Shown here: in pieces, positions 51,819 to 64,000 of the stretch | Numbering within the stretch: the stretch's first letter is position 1 | Layout: every line of letters begins with the position of its first letter | Source of the DNA: Caprimulgus europaeus | Lineage: Eukaryota > Chordata > Aves > Caprimulgiformes > Caprimulgidae | DNA length: 64,000 bases | Assembly: GCA_907165065.1 (NCBI GenBank) | Contig: OU015533.1 | Location: forward strand, 27,792,578-27,856,577 | Direction: 5' to 3' | The notes under the pieces: model-generated | Told to the model about the DNA's origin: nothing | Databases searched by the model: none | The model's input: the letters and a program-made list of their open reading frames with translations, nothing else | Made by a program: the position numbers and the translations under genes

Positions 51819-54463
51819 CAAATTATGTAGCTAGCACTTTTTTGTGTGTGAGAGATGGTTTATCAATGTGTTTGTATAGCTGTAAGAATTTAATTATACT
51901 GATGAGATGCAGAAGTGCTTATGTTGGTTTCTTAATGTAGCTCTGGTATTTCTTCTAATAAATTTCTCCACTGCTCAGACTCTGTCCTCAAATTGCGTTA
52001 CGTTAAAGGCAGATGTGTGATGTGAACTACTTGATTGGAGTATAACACAGACATTCAAATCTGAACAATAAAGAGACTCGATTCCAAGCAGTAAAACTGT
52101 ATAGGTAAAGAGGCACTGATCTGGTGGTGGGAAAACTGGCATCCTTTGTTTGAAGGAGGAAAGCTTCTAGGTTAATGAAAAAAAACAAAAAACCCCTCAG
52201 AAAAACCCAACAAAAACGCTCCTCACACAAGTCAGTGTTGTCAATATGTAGATGCTTTAATAACATTTAAGGGGATGGATATTTGGTTGATTTGAGTGCA
52301 ATTTTAAGTTCTTACAGCTTTCATTTTTCATATATTTGGGTCATTAGTTTTACTAGGAACTATCTTAAATGATTGTTTATTTCTTGGAAATAAACACAAG
52401 TTTAAAGAAGTAATTCTGAAGTACTTTAATAAATGTGAACAAAGCAATGATCTATGCTTACTGTTACTGAGCTGTTACTGTATCTAGAACTAATGCAAGC
52501 AATCTGACATTAATGATGCCTTGGAATATTTTTTTCAGGCTTCTCTGAAAGTTGGAATAAGCACATAGAGTGTGGGAAATTTAGTAAGTGTTCATTCCTA
52601 TGCAGGGAATGAGGTTACTAAACACTTGTTTGTCTGTGCAAATGAAATTCCTTGTGTGTTTTAAAACTGTTATAAAACCCTGTTCTATAGTGTATACATT
52701 TTTATGTGTAGAATTGCCTTGTAGGTGAGAATTGACTTTTTAACTTATTGGGAGGGGATAAAAGACAGCTCTGACTAATGTTAATGTTTCTCCTCACTGT
52801 AAAATGTTGTGGCTAATTGCATGCCTGCGTCATAACAGGTTGCATGGCATGTGGTTGTGCACAGGTACCTCTAGGGACAATGGAAGTCCTTCAAATCAGA
52901 ATGGGTGTGTATATTAGTTAGAGAATATAATGAACTTGTTCAAAATAGACTTCACTGTACATGACTTCTCTTTGGCAGACTATAAATGACTCATCAGTTT
53001 CATCTGGCTAACCAGATCAGATTCAGGATATTAATGAGAAAATTTTTACTTGAGAATGACCCATTTTTTTTTTGAAATTTCATCAGGCTTCATGGTAAGA
53101 TATTTTTCAAGTGTTTCAGTATATAATTTAATATTTTATTGTACCTATATTTTGAAAAAGTCAACAGTAAGAATTTTTAAGAACTTTGGTTTGTTTAATA
53201 TGCATTACGTTAAGTGTGACCCGTGCACTTCCTTTACCAGACTTCCTATATCATATGATCATGCCATGTTTTTCAGAAACTCATAGTAGAAGAAAGTGCA
53301 TTTTGGAGTCTATCTTGAATAAAGAAAAGCTTTAAAAATGTTTCTTTTGCTACCTTTGTAGCTACTTTGATTTCTCCTCTACCCTGAGTGGGGACTTGAG
53401 CAAGTGGCTTTCCACCTTCATACCGTCTGCTGTGTTGTCAGTCCATCTATGTAGCCACTCACACAGCCCAGCGGGGACTGTTAGAGGTAATCCCGATTCT
53501 AAGCTTTGTCAGAGAATGCTCAGTTCACACGTGCCAATCTGTAGCTGTAAGAGGAATTTTTAGTTGTCTTTTATATGTTAATCAGTAATAGACTTTATGG
53601 TAGAAGTACTAATCTGTTTTTAAGCCCTTTGAGTTTATGAAAACTAACAAAAAGTGATGGCTCCTCTCTTTTAGTGGGAATGCTGGATTTCATTGTGTTT
53701 GCACAGATACTATTCTGAGTAGACTGTAACTGTAGCTGATCACTATGTAATCTATTGGTAAGGACTGGACAAAGTGTTAGGACTTTGGGATGGTCCCATA
53801 AATAACTGGAGCCTTACCAGCAGTGGTGCTCTTTTTACAAAGAAGGAGGTAGTGACATGCGTCTTCTAGGAGGATGCAAACTCTCTGACACTTGCTAATA
53901 ACAGTGAGTCTCTTCCCATAATGTGTAGCTTATTTAAAAAAAAAAAAGGCAGGAAAAAATGGAGCAATGCCTTGCCTTAAGATGACAAATCAGCCAAAAG
54001 TAAAGGCCACATGACTTAAAATACTTACTTCAAGTTTTCTCTGAAGCCTTAAGTTGCACAACCTTTAGTTGTGGAAGAAGGATGTACTGGATTTTATACA
54101 TTTTCACTTTCCCAGTGAAGTAACCACTGACCAGCAGTTGTAGGAAAGGCTGTAATTCATTACTAAGAGAATTTTTCTGTCCAGTGACACTTTTGCCTGA
54201 GACAAAATGAATTCAGCGTCGTGCTTACTTGCAATTTAAATAAAAGCAGTTTCTTGGTACTAACACTCTGCATGTAGAAAATTTTCTCCTTGAAGTAAAT
54301 CTACAGTGTGAAGAAAACGGGAGGATGACTGAGCAGGCACTTATCACAGTTCATATGTTTTCATGTTTAAAGTACAATCTACTCTAACATTTAAAAATAT
54401 TAAGCCTAAAGAATAAAAATGTAATTATAGTGTAATATATATTGTGTAAGTATTGGCATAAAA

Positions 54464-54481
54464 ATACTGACAAGTCAGTAT
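54464..54481. repeat. 8-bp perfect inverted repeat
   Basis: atactgac and gtcagtat flank two bases. It is a short palindrome in AT-rich intron and may be a protein-binding site, but it is also expected by chance at this scale. Confidence 0.5.
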
Positions 54482-57400
54482 GGAGTAATTTAAATAATTA
54501 CTAAACTCTACATTGTCAAGAAGTTGGAAGAGTTTTAATAAGAACTTCCCAGTTTAGACAACAGACTTTTCTTTCTGGGTTCAAGCAGAGCTGGCGAGTC
54601 TCAGTACTGAGACTTCATGGAGAATGCAGAGCAAAGAGCGGTGTGAAGACCTGGGAGGAAGGAGGGGGTGTAGTAGTTGAGTGCAAGACAGGTGTTTAAA
54701 ACAAACCAACAACGCTCCCCCGCTTCCAGAATACCCAAGTTAGAGGTCTCACCTATGGACTGTTGGCAAAAGAGGTTATAAATGCTTTCACTTGTAGTAA
54801 AAACTGAAGTCTGTAATCTGTCATTTAGTTTTACAGTCTTTTTGGGACCCTGTCTACACAGGGGACATGACTTTCCCCAGTGAAAGCAAAGTTAAATCCT
54901 GCAGCATGTAAGAATACATGAATCCTGAGGCAAGGAAGTTTTCTAGCTCTGAAGTAATCATTCTCCAAAAGGAGCTCACCTCTTATTTTTTGTTAATACC
55001 CAAATTATTGCTGAGAATATTATTGCTTCTTTTAAAAGGTTAGGAGATCTATAATCAGCATAAGAACAGGTTCATTCTAATAACTGGTAGTCTCCTAATT
55101 GGAATCAGCCTTATTAGTGCCATATTTTTCCTTTTAGCCAATTTCACATGTAGGAAAAGCTTCACAGGAAAAGCAGCAGCACAGGAATACTTGGAAGTAA
55201 GTTACAATTGGCTGTTCTTATATTTATAACCTGGAATTTCTGGTAAAACTTTGTAGACTTTCCCTCCCAGTTGTCTTTATCTTAGAAGAATCCAGCTCAG
55301 TTCTTGCCTTCTGCACTAAAAATCCATGTGCTTTCCCGCTGCAGTCCTTTTAAATAAGTTGATACAAAGTACTTGTTTCTACTATTTTTTTAATATTACT
55401 GAATTTATAGACTTTAAATTCAATAAATTTAAACCTTAGCTCAAAAGTGTAATTTTAACAATAAATTGTTGTCAGACTGCAGTATGTTCAGTGTTGTATC
55501 TGGGGCATATAAAATATGATGGTGCACTGCTTTGTCAGGCTAACCCTCCTTTCAGGGAGCAGCAGAATACTGTTGGGCTAGGAAATTAAATACTAGTTTC
55601 TTCTGTGTGGTTTCTTTGGTTTTGTTTTGTTTGTGCTTTGTTGCTGTTTTTTAACACTTCTCCCAATTGTAGTTAATCATCTGGTTAGTCCTTAACATGT
55701 GCAGTTGTTATCTCTAAGATGTTGTTAAGGGCAGGGGGAAAGCAGAACACATAGTGTGCTTTGATAAAAGGGGACAGACATGATGTACAGATACATTGTA
55801 ATTTAGTGTTTGGCTCTTTGCTGGTTTTTAATATTCCAGCTTTTTATGCAATCGCATCAGTTGTTGCAAGTGAGCTACTTTAGGCTGTCAATTTGACAAA
55901 TGGTACATTTTAGTTTTAAAGCTTATTTGTAGATTCATATAGTCTTTGAATATATCCTTTTTCTGTAGTATATCTAAAGTGCTCCTTTAACATCACTTGA
56001 AAACTTTGAATATTTACAGATTTTTTTAGTTTAGATGATTCCAATGTAATGTTCTTGCATCTTTAGAGAAAAATCTAACATGACGGAGCACTATAGGCGA
56101 TGTTGGATTTTTTTCTTTTCTGAAGAATTAGGTTTTAATACATCTTTATGGAATTTTGAAAGAGTCTTTACTTTTAGTGCACTATTCTTTGGTTTCTTGC
56201 TATGATTTGTTATTGAAACACAAGTGGTGATTAAGATTGGGTTTAGAGCTATCTGCTTTAGAAAGGACTGCTCTCCTGTGGGGAATTAGTTTGTAAAAAG
56301 AATTAGTTTAAAAGAAAAAAAATAGTGTTGATCTTTAAACTCTGTTATTTTGTTACCAGTCACTATGCTCTCCTTCCTGGCCTTGCTCAATGTTAACAGG
56401 CTAGAGGTTCTGCAGTGAAAACATCTGTAATCCAAATGCCAGTTTCCAGATACCTGCTGTTCCTGCCCAGGGGCTTCTATGGTTCCTATGATCACAACAT
56501 GAAAGGAAATAAATTGCAATTCAGTGACTCCCAAAGTTTAGCATGGGAAGCAGTTGTAGAAATTCAGTTATGGTAAATGCCAAACACTGTTTATTTTATG
56601 TGGTTTACAGATGGTCCCTGAAAATAGAAAATACATTTGTTTTGTTTTCTGTCGGATGGCTTTGGATCCTGACTTGGGATTTTTTTGGTTATACCATTAT
56701 AGAGAGAATATTCAGTTTGTAGATTCCTCTCCTATTAATACAATTATTTTTATGTGGTTAGAATTGCCTTTGTAGTTTTTCTCTACAACTGTGAGTTGTT
56801 TGTCTTTTCCTGGTAACAGCAGTGAGTATCAGGTTATGGCTGTGTGTACCTGACAGCACGTGAGAAGCTGGTGTGTGTTCATTTCCAGCTGTTGAGGGCT
56901 CCACTGAGTTTCCTCATAATACCCCGTAGCACCTGTGGTGTTTCCTGTAGAGCTGTTCATCTCTTGCTGTGCCCCTGTGCTTCCAGAGCAGGACTGCCTG
57001 GTCCTTTGCTGGATCAGAGCGTACGGAGCATTCACAGGGGTGCTTGTCACCCCTGGCTCCTTAGGCTCTGATTGAGGAGTTTGCAAGTGCACCTATCAAA
57101 AGGCGACTGTTTTTCTAAAAAATCTGGGGGAGGGGGGGAGGCGGGGAAAGGGAAAAAGAAGGAAGTGTCTCAAACTTTTTTTAACATTTGAGGCTGCTTT
57201 TGTGCCTTGTTTCCAACTGCTGCACACTCTGGCTTCCTAGGAGTGCAGTGCTGAGGATCCTGCTTGGTTGATGTCCTGCGGATGTCTGTCCCGGGTGTAA
57301 TGTATTTTACATCAGCAGCTCCCTTTAAAACAGTAGCTTGCAAGTACACCCAATCATCCTCCTCGTTGTTGATGGATTTTTTGCTTATTAATGTTTAATC

Positions 57401-57643
57401 ATCACATTTTTCTTTATCAAAATATGAAAGCTATTAAGGTAATGTTAACAAGAAATACTTGGGTAATCTCATCAGTCTGTGCTCTTTCCAGTTCAGGATA
57501 CTGATCATGAATTTAATGTGTATCTTATCTGTAACAAAAGCTTCTTAAAGCAGTATTATTAAGAGTGTTCCCAAATTGGAAGGCGAGAGAGTGTGTTATT
57601 GAGTCATACCAGCAGCATGATGTCTTGGCTTCACAGTTTGAGC

Positions 57644-57745
57644 TTTTTTTTTTTTTTTTTTTTTTCTGGTCAGAGGACAATGCCTGTGTACCCAGAATTG
57701 GTAGATTTTTGCACTGCTGACAAATTTACTTTTTTTTTTTTTTTT
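57644..57745. repeat. Two long T runs
   Basis: Runs of 22 Ts (57644-57665) and 16 Ts (57730-57745) are separated by about 64 bp. They may be the reverse-strand tails of small retroposed fragments, but no body sequence was recognised on either side. Confidence 0.7.
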
Positions 57746-60368
57746 AAAGCCTATTACAGATTTTCTTCAAGAGTTGAAGTAGCATGTCCTGCATTCCACT
57801 CCATAGCATTAAAATATACTGAGTTTTAATTACCAAGAGTATGTTTTAATGCTATATTATGTTATCTCAAATGATATTGCCCCGAGGACAAAGGCAGAAA
57901 AACTGAATGAGGAAAAATAACAAAATAGTATCCCTTTTGTTAGGTGGTGAGAAAGCTTTGCAATCTGTCAGAATCCAGTTGTGCATACCTTCCTTGTATG
58001 TGTGTTTGAAGTGTAGGGAGAATACAAAGGAAATGAGTTCTCAGAACGTCGGTGAACTTTCTTGTGTTACAAGCTGTTCGTATTTCTTCTTCTACTGATA
58101 AATAACCTGATGCTTTAGCAGTGATACTTTTCCCTTCCCTTGCTCCCCCCCTCCCTCTAGATCGGAGTTAACACTTGCATTGAATTAAATGCTTCAGTGA
58201 AGAACATGAGTTTAAGACTCAGTGAGTGATAAAAATTGATTTAGAAAGACCAGCAGCACTGCACAGGAGGCAATTGGATTGGAGTGCTGGTGGGTGAATC
58301 CTTTACTGTCACATGAGGGAGTAAATAGAACTAAATAGTGGACACTTTGTTGAGATCCCTCCTCTAGGGCTGTATCACATTCGATACCAGCAAAGGGTTT
58401 TTGTTTATCACTCATATATTAAATAGATAAATCAGTTTCCAACTAATTGGGTTAAGACTTGTTACATATTCATCAAGCTTGGCAAGGAAAACATAAACCC
58501 TGATCTCAAAATATATCAGCATTATGTGCTTTCAAAAGAAATGAAAGATCAAAAAGTCATTTCTATTAAACTTGCCTGTGATTCTGAATGTACCTTGAAC
58601 ATCTTATTGAAGCAATTACATGAATTCTTGGGTGAACTTGGGGCTCATGCTACAGAACAGACAACTATAAAAAGTAGTCCAAAGCTGAACTGTGAAGTGC
58701 TGTTTGGGTAAGATCAAGTAAAACTTGAATGTTTGTTAGCAGCATGAATTCTCATTCTAAAACTTCCTCAAATTTTAAACTTCACTTTTTATCCAGCAGA
58801 TATGTTTGCACAGCATTGAGCATGAGTTAAGCCATGCTTACGATCAGTGAGAGCACACCTGAGCCTGCAGTTCTTGTTGCAAGTGAATTCATTATCTTAT
58901 TTTGGCTTTTACTCATTAGATTTCACTCTGCTGCTGCTGCTTGGAAAGCTTGTACTCAGAATTGGTTATTTTCAATGTGGATGGTTTTAAGATCTGATGT
59001 GATTATAATTTTTACCTTGGGAAACTTAAGCAGGTTTGATGGTACTGTTGTAGCTGCAGGATGCCACTAATACCAGCAATGCGCATATGTAACTTGTATG
59101 TGCTGGACAGCGGTAGTATTGTGGTTGGTTTCAGTAGTGTAGCTGTACTCATGAATTTTCCAGGTTGTTTGTATAAATACTTAGGAGGAGGAGGAGGAGT
59201 GATGTTTCTCTTCATTAAGGTTCTTGGGAGTTTTGGGGTTGGATTTTTTTTTTCTTTTTTTTTTAGTTTTAGGAGGTTAACTGGGCATTAATACTTTCAT
59301 ACAAATGGATTTCTGAAGTACTGCATGAATATGGAGCCAGGCTTCCATAGGCGAGCTCTTAACTTTCTAGCAGATCCGAGGGAATGTGTTTGACTGTGGC
59401 TCCTGTTTGCTGTAATAGAATTGCTTGGAGTTACCTGCCTGATACCACCTGCCTTCAGGTGGGCAGAGCCCTCCTGCCTTTCAGAGACTGTCAGACTAAT
59501 TAAAGGACCAGCCTGAGATTTACTGTGTCAGCTGCAGCCCATTCAGAGAGTTAGAAAGCTGTACAGAGAACCTTATTTCCCTTAAATTCCTTTGATTTTA
59601 GTGGAGCAACATTAATAATAAAATAGAATAATTTGAGAAAATAACTTCCTAATATTCTGAAGTTGTTAGGAATAATGCATAAAACATAGTGAGGTATATG
59701 GAATTTAAATAAGTGAAGTAATATAATTTAAGATGCTGCATTTCCAGAGGTCATGTTAATTTCATAGGAAATTTAATATCTGAATAACTCACTGTGAAAA
59801 ATGAAAATACTTAGAAATTATTACTTCAAAAAGTTTTATGGTATGTTGTGTGGGTTGCTGAGAGATTCCTTGCCATGATCATCATAATTCAGAAATGTAA
59901 ATAATAGAGTATTTATTTCTCTCATGACCTTTTAAACTTAGTCTCTAGAGTTATAAAACAGGAGTTAGAACCTCTGGGTGGCTACTTAATTTTTAAATAT
60001 GTTGACAATGTCAGCAGAGAAAGAAGAGGCCTGAAAACTTGTATCTATCTGATTTATATGCTGTGGAATTAAAAGTAGATGTATTTGGTTTGCTTTTTTT
60101 CCTTTAAAAACAAACCAAAGCAACATTCTTCTAAACGGACAGAATTTAATTATAATGCTTGAGAGAGTGCAGTTTATTGACAGCTTGTGTAGAAAGTGGT
60201 TTTAAATTGTATGATGGAAAGTTAAAAAAAAATAAAAAATCAGCTAACCAACTCAAGATCTCAAGATCAGGTGGGGAATGGAACACTACTCTTTTGCTCT
60301 AGCTATTGTTTTGATTAATATGAGAGAGAGTAATTGCTCACCAAATGAATAAGTCCTTGCTTTGAAAA

Positions 60369-60394
60369 GGTAAGGGTAAGGTAAGGGTGAGGGT
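60369..60394. repeat. GGGTAA-like G-rich short repeat
   Basis: aaggtaagggtaaggtaagggtgagggtaac-type sequence holds five G runs of two or three. It resembles, but is not, a telomere repeat (TTAGGG), because the unit is TAAGGG or TGAGGG and irregular. It could form a weak G-quadruplex. Confidence 0.5.
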
Positions 60395-61649
60395 AACACA
60401 ACCACAAGATGCTGGGATTTACCTGCGTAACTTAGCAACTTTGTGTATGGGCTACTTGGTTTGATGCTGCTTTTAGTTCTAGATTGACAAAAAAAAGGGG
60501 AAGAAAAAACTAACCCCAAACAAACAAACAAAACAACAAAAAGGGAACTTATCATGCCAGAGCAATAGAAATGTCAAAACGTAAGAGAGTGATAAGATGC
60601 ATTACAAGCTTTGAGAGTAAGAGTGCTTGAGTCACTTTCCAATAGTAGACATTGTTGTTCTTGTTTTACATAGGGGAAGATGAGAACAAATCAGTGATCT
60701 AAATACAATAGGATGTGATGTGAAGTGTTTAAACCTTTACTTCATGACTTTCTGGATATTTTGGTGCTCTTGTTTCTCGTTAAATTCTGGACTGTGCATT
60801 ATAGAGTATTGAGGATTGCCAGCAGTAGTAAAGCTTGAAGCTATGAAAAAGTACTTTTTAGTATTTAAAGCTTTCATTAATGTGAGTTTTAGGCTAGTAG
60901 AGTGAAATTTCTTTTTTAGCTAGGACAAGCAAATACTTAAAATAAATTGGGCAGATCTAAAAGGAACAACGTTGGATATTGTAAATTACAGATTTTTTTA
61001 AATTTAAAAATAATTGAAGATTTAATGAAGGTTCTTAAAACTCTTCAAGAAGGACTCACACATTTAGGTTTCAAGAAGGCTTTCTTCTAATGTTATTGGT
61101 TCAATATTAACTGTATAGTTGGTTAAAGACAAGTGATACTCGCATAGAGGATTTGTGGCTCAGAACAATGATGTGGATGTGGGGGAGTTTCCTACAATTA
61201 CTTCTGTGTGGAACCAGACAGAAGGCTGGCTCAGGGACAGCTGGCATAGCAGCGTCCCTTGGGACTGTGTATGAGTCCTGGTTCCTGGGCTCGAGAGCCG
61301 TTCCTTCGGCACGCTGTCCCCTTGCACCACATACTGAAAGCATGAGCTGCTGAATTGCTGTGGAGGCAAGTTGGGTTAAAAGGGGAGGCAAGTTTTTGAG
61401 CATCATTATGTTTTTTCTAATCTACCTGTAATTATGCTTTTAGCCTGATATAATCACCCTGCAGCTTCTAAAACATCCTCTGTATAATTCAGGTCTACTC
61501 AGTGCAAAATTAGAAGCGCTTTTGAGTGCTAGCTAAATTTTAAGATAGAGCTTAAAAAGTACAGTTTTGTTTCAGTTAACTCGATAAAACATGGTGCTGT
61601 GATGCTAGTGAGACCAGACATGTCCAGCACCTTTCAAATATCTTTCTAC

Positions 61650-62668
61650 ATAGAATCACAGAATGGTTTGTGTTGCAAGGGACCTTAAAGATCATCCAGT
61701 TCCAACCCCCCTGCCATGGGCAGGGACACCTTCCACTAGACCAGGTTGCTCAAAGCCTCATCCAACCTGGCCTTGAACACTTCCAGGGAGGGAGCAGCCA
61801 CAACTTCTCTGGGCAACCTGTTCCAGTGTCTGACCACCCTCACAGTGAATAATTTCTTCCTAATACCTAATCTAAATCCACTCTCTTACAGTTTAAAACA
61901 GTTATCCCTCATCCTGTCACTATCTGCCCTTGTAAAAAGTCCCTCCCCATCTTTCTTGTAGGCCCTTTCGGGAACTGGAAGGCCCCTATAAAGTCTCGTC
62001 AAAGCCTTCTCTTCTCCAGGCTGAACAGCCCCAACTTTCTCATCCTGTCTACACAGGAGAGGTGCTCCAGCCCTCCGGTCATATTTGTGGCCCTGCCCTG
62101 GACTTGCTCCAACAGGTCCATGTCCTTCTTATGCTGGGGCCCCATAGCTGAACGCAGTACTCCAGGTGGGGACTCATGAGAGCGGAGCACAGAGGCAGAA
62201 TCCCCTCCCTTGACCTGCTGGCCACGCTTCTCTTGATGCAGCCCAGGATGCGGTTGGCCTTCTGGCCTGCAAGCGCACATTGCCAGCTCATGTTGAGCTT
62301 CTCATCCACCATCACCCTCAAGTCCTCCTTGTATTTGTGTTTGAGATTGCCCTGACCCATGTGCAGGACCTTGCATTTGACGTTGTTGAACAGGTTGAGG
62401 TTTGAACAGGCCCACCTCTCAAGCCTGTCAAGGTCCCTCTGGATGGTGTCCCGTCCCACCAGCGTGTCAACCACACCACACGGCTTGGTGTCATCAGCAA
62501 ACTTGCTGAGGGTGCACTCAATCCTGCCAGGGCCTTGGCTTTCCTAACCTGATCCCTGGCTGCTCGAATGATTTCTCTATATTCCTCCCAGGCTACCTGT
62601 CCTTGCTTCCACCCTTTGTAAGCGTCCTATTCGTCTTTGAGTTTGTCCAGGAGCAACTTGTTCATCCA
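61650..62668 (-). mobile_element. CR1 LINE, 5'-truncated and internally deleted
   Basis: On the minus strand the copy runs from about 62668 to 61650 and ends in the CR1 3' terminus (+ strand tagaatcacagaatgg at 61651). It contains the reverse-transcriptase FADD catalytic motif at 62490-62501, the downstream ORF2 region and the 3' UTR. Sequence at 62534-62668, including a stretch reading (+ strand) tttcctaacctgatccctgg and gtttgtccaggagcaacttg, belongs several hundred bases further 5' in avian CR1, from memory. It is joined directly to the FADD region at about 62521-62533, so an internal deletion is present. The element is truncated before the rest of ORF2 and ORF1. It is inactive. Confidence 0.93.
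61736..62520 (-). pseudogene. CR1 ORF2 C-terminal fragment (reverse transcriptase), broken
   Basis: Three frame segments of the CR1 ORF2 product can be read on the minus strand. The first, 62520 to about 62138, holds the FADDTK catalytic motif, then [10 protein letters not shown] and ASRSREGILPLCSALMSPHL. The second, about 62138 to 61999, is in a shifted frame and holds KKDMDLLEQVQ and LGLFSLEKRRL. The third, about 61850 to 61736, holds FTVRVVRHWN, SLEVFKARLDEAL and a TAG stop at 61736-61738. One frameshift lies near 62138, in the run of Gs and Cs around ggggcccc, and several stops fall between the second and third segments. In active CR1 this protein primes and copies the element RNA at the target site; this copy cannot make it. 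Confidence 0.88.
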
Positions 62669-64000
62669 TCTTATTTTCCAGCTCCAAACTCTACTAACAA
62701 GTTAGACAAGTTGTTGGTGGGATGAAGATGACTTTTGTGATGCTGGGTCATGAAAAGACAGTATGTTTCCATAGAGAGTTTGTTGCCAGGTGATCTCTGT
62801 TATTTGTACCATACAGTCACTTAGAGATAAATTATGAAATGATTTGGTTTATTTGTAATGATTTTGCCTTGAAATGTTGGAATAGAACCTGCCATCTTAA
62901 AATGTAGCACTAAGCTCAGTTTTGAAACAGTCTTTGATTAGATTGACTTTGGATAAAAGGATTTGTGTGTGAAATGAATTGGAAATTTCAGATTGGTTGG
63001 TTCCACTACGTAACTGTTCGTGGTGTGCTTTCTGTCCCCCATTACATTTGACATGCTTTTTAACAGTCTGAGAGAAACACAGCTCAGCAGACAGTGAACC
63101 TGAACTAGTTCTCTTTATTCTTCTAACCAGTGATAAAACAGAGTGGTTATGAAAATAATAAGCTGCAACAGTGGAGGAAAACACAGCACTCAAAATTGCA
63201 ACCGCATGGAAGCTGTGCACTCCTGAGCATTCTCTTGAACTGGCTGTCTGAGACTTAAAGCAGGGTCTCTCCTTTGGTTTTAGTGCTGCTTTTAGTTGAC
63301 ATCACTGTCCCTACACTTTGCACAGTTTACAAAGCTTCACTGAAATTGGGTCATTAATTTTTATTATTGCAATTCTTAAAAAGTAAAAGCAAAAGAGCTT
63401 TAGTCGCTCTCTCACAAACTGTAGAGTATCTTCTGTGGTGAAGTGCCATAAAAAGTCACTCTTAGTGTAAAATGATTTGAAACTAGCAAATCTTTGCAGC
63501 TTTCTGACCCATGCACATTGTTTTAAAAACTGAAATCTTGAGAATTAACTTGTCATCAAAGAACGATAAGAGCAGAAGAGAGAAAGGTGAAGCTGGAGCA
63601 GAACCTCTTTTCAGGAATAAGGAATTAATGAATGACAATTGACTTAACTGTAAGCACAGAATTTCTGGGGATCATTAAATTTCCCAGAAGGCGAAGTCAA
63701 TTTGCCTTTGGCTTGTGCCTTAATGTAACAGGAACAAGTAGTAATTTTGCAGACAGACAGTCCCCAAGAGGATCCTAATTCTTAATTGTATAAAACTTCT
63801 AATTGTCCCATTTTTAAGTGCTAACTTAAATGTTGTACATATAATTTAATTGCAGCACGAACATCCTGGATGAATCTAAGTGAAGCAAGTAAGTCTCACA
63901 AATATTACTTTAAAAAAAACTTAATTAAGGACTTGTTAAGAAAGCCTGAGATGAAGGGTTTTATATGCTGAAATAAATATATTTTCAAATCATGATGTTA

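Larger units (their letters stand above)
22489..64000 (+). other. PARD3B downstream intron (probably intron 2), 5' portion
   Basis: This stretch begins at the donor gtagag following the PARD3B exon and runs to the window end. The next coding exon should begin with a hydrophobic stretch followed by an acidic F(E/D)EQ-type motif; I did not find it. Recognisable content: an old CR1 fragment at 24895-25135; a T/C homopolymer block at 26388-26457; a CpG-bearing stretch at 43080-43310; an AT-rich cryptic satellite at 45438-45780; a solo LTR at 47491-48563; an A/C-only tract at 50467-50573; a CR1 3' end at 51666-51818; T runs at 57644-57665 and 57730-57745; and a degraded CR1 at 61650-62668. The remainder (22489-24890, 25140-43080, 43310-45430, 45790-47490, 48570-50460, 51820-61650 and 62670-64000) looks like unique intronic DNA with short low-complexity runs and no supported gene. 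Confidence 0.8.

Noticed and set aside
60369-60394. Interstitial telomere repeat
   Set aside because: The unit is irregular and does not read TTAGGG or its complement more than by accident.
61670-61961. Plus-strand open frames at 61.7-62.0 kb
   Set aside because: They are antisense readings of the CR1 3' end, whose true orientation is minus.

Overview
This window is nuclear DNA of a bird. The evidence is AT-rich intronic sequence, CR1-type LINE copies with the typical avian 3' end, and two solo LTRs of types familiar from avian genomes. Mononucleotide runs and A/C-only or G/T-only tracts are frequent, and no compact genes are present. The LTRs and A/C-rich tracts suggest a neoavian lineage, possibly a songbird, but this is an impression and not a computed assignment. 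No prokaryotic operons, CRISPR arrays, tRNA genes or rRNA genes were seen.

The only coding sequence I can support is one 102-bp internal exon on the + strand at 22387-22488. It encodes 34 residues of the N-terminal self-association domain of a Par-3 polarity protein. Its wording (HHLEYTDGGILDPDD, ADVVEDKDK) fits PARD3B (Par3-beta) better than PARD3. The exon is phase 0 at both ends with good splice sites. Everything else reads as flanking introns: 1-22386 is part of the upstream intron (probably intron 1) and 22489-64000 is part of the downstream intron (probably intron 2). Neither the first nor the third coding exon was recognised, which fits a very large PARD3B locus.

Layout: 1-20290 is mostly unique intronic sequence. 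It contains a diverged 66-bp direct repeat (12031/12709) that brackets a small CpG cluster. About 20290-20753 is a solo ERV LTR on the minus strand, 22005-22059 is a compound TG/TA microsatellite, and 22387-22488 is the PARD3B exon. 24895-25135 is a very old CR1-like reverse-transcriptase fragment. 43080-43310 is an unusually CpG-bearing stretch that could be a regulatory element. 45438-45780 is an AT-rich cryptic satellite. 47491-48563 is a 1.07-kb solo LTR on the minus strand, with about 50-bp internal repeats and a probable 5-bp target duplication. 51666-51818 is a short CR1 3' end on the + strand. 61650-62668 is a CR1 copy on the minus strand with a truncated 5' end, an internal deletion and a frameshift.

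I found no convincing undescribed system. The items most worth checking are the upstream splice acceptor and in-frame ATG before the PARD3B exon, the internally deleted CR1, the 12-kb direct repeats with their CpG cluster, and the 43-kb candidate regulatory stretch. The many 60-140 residue open frames look like chance frames in non-coding DNA, or antisense frames of repeats.
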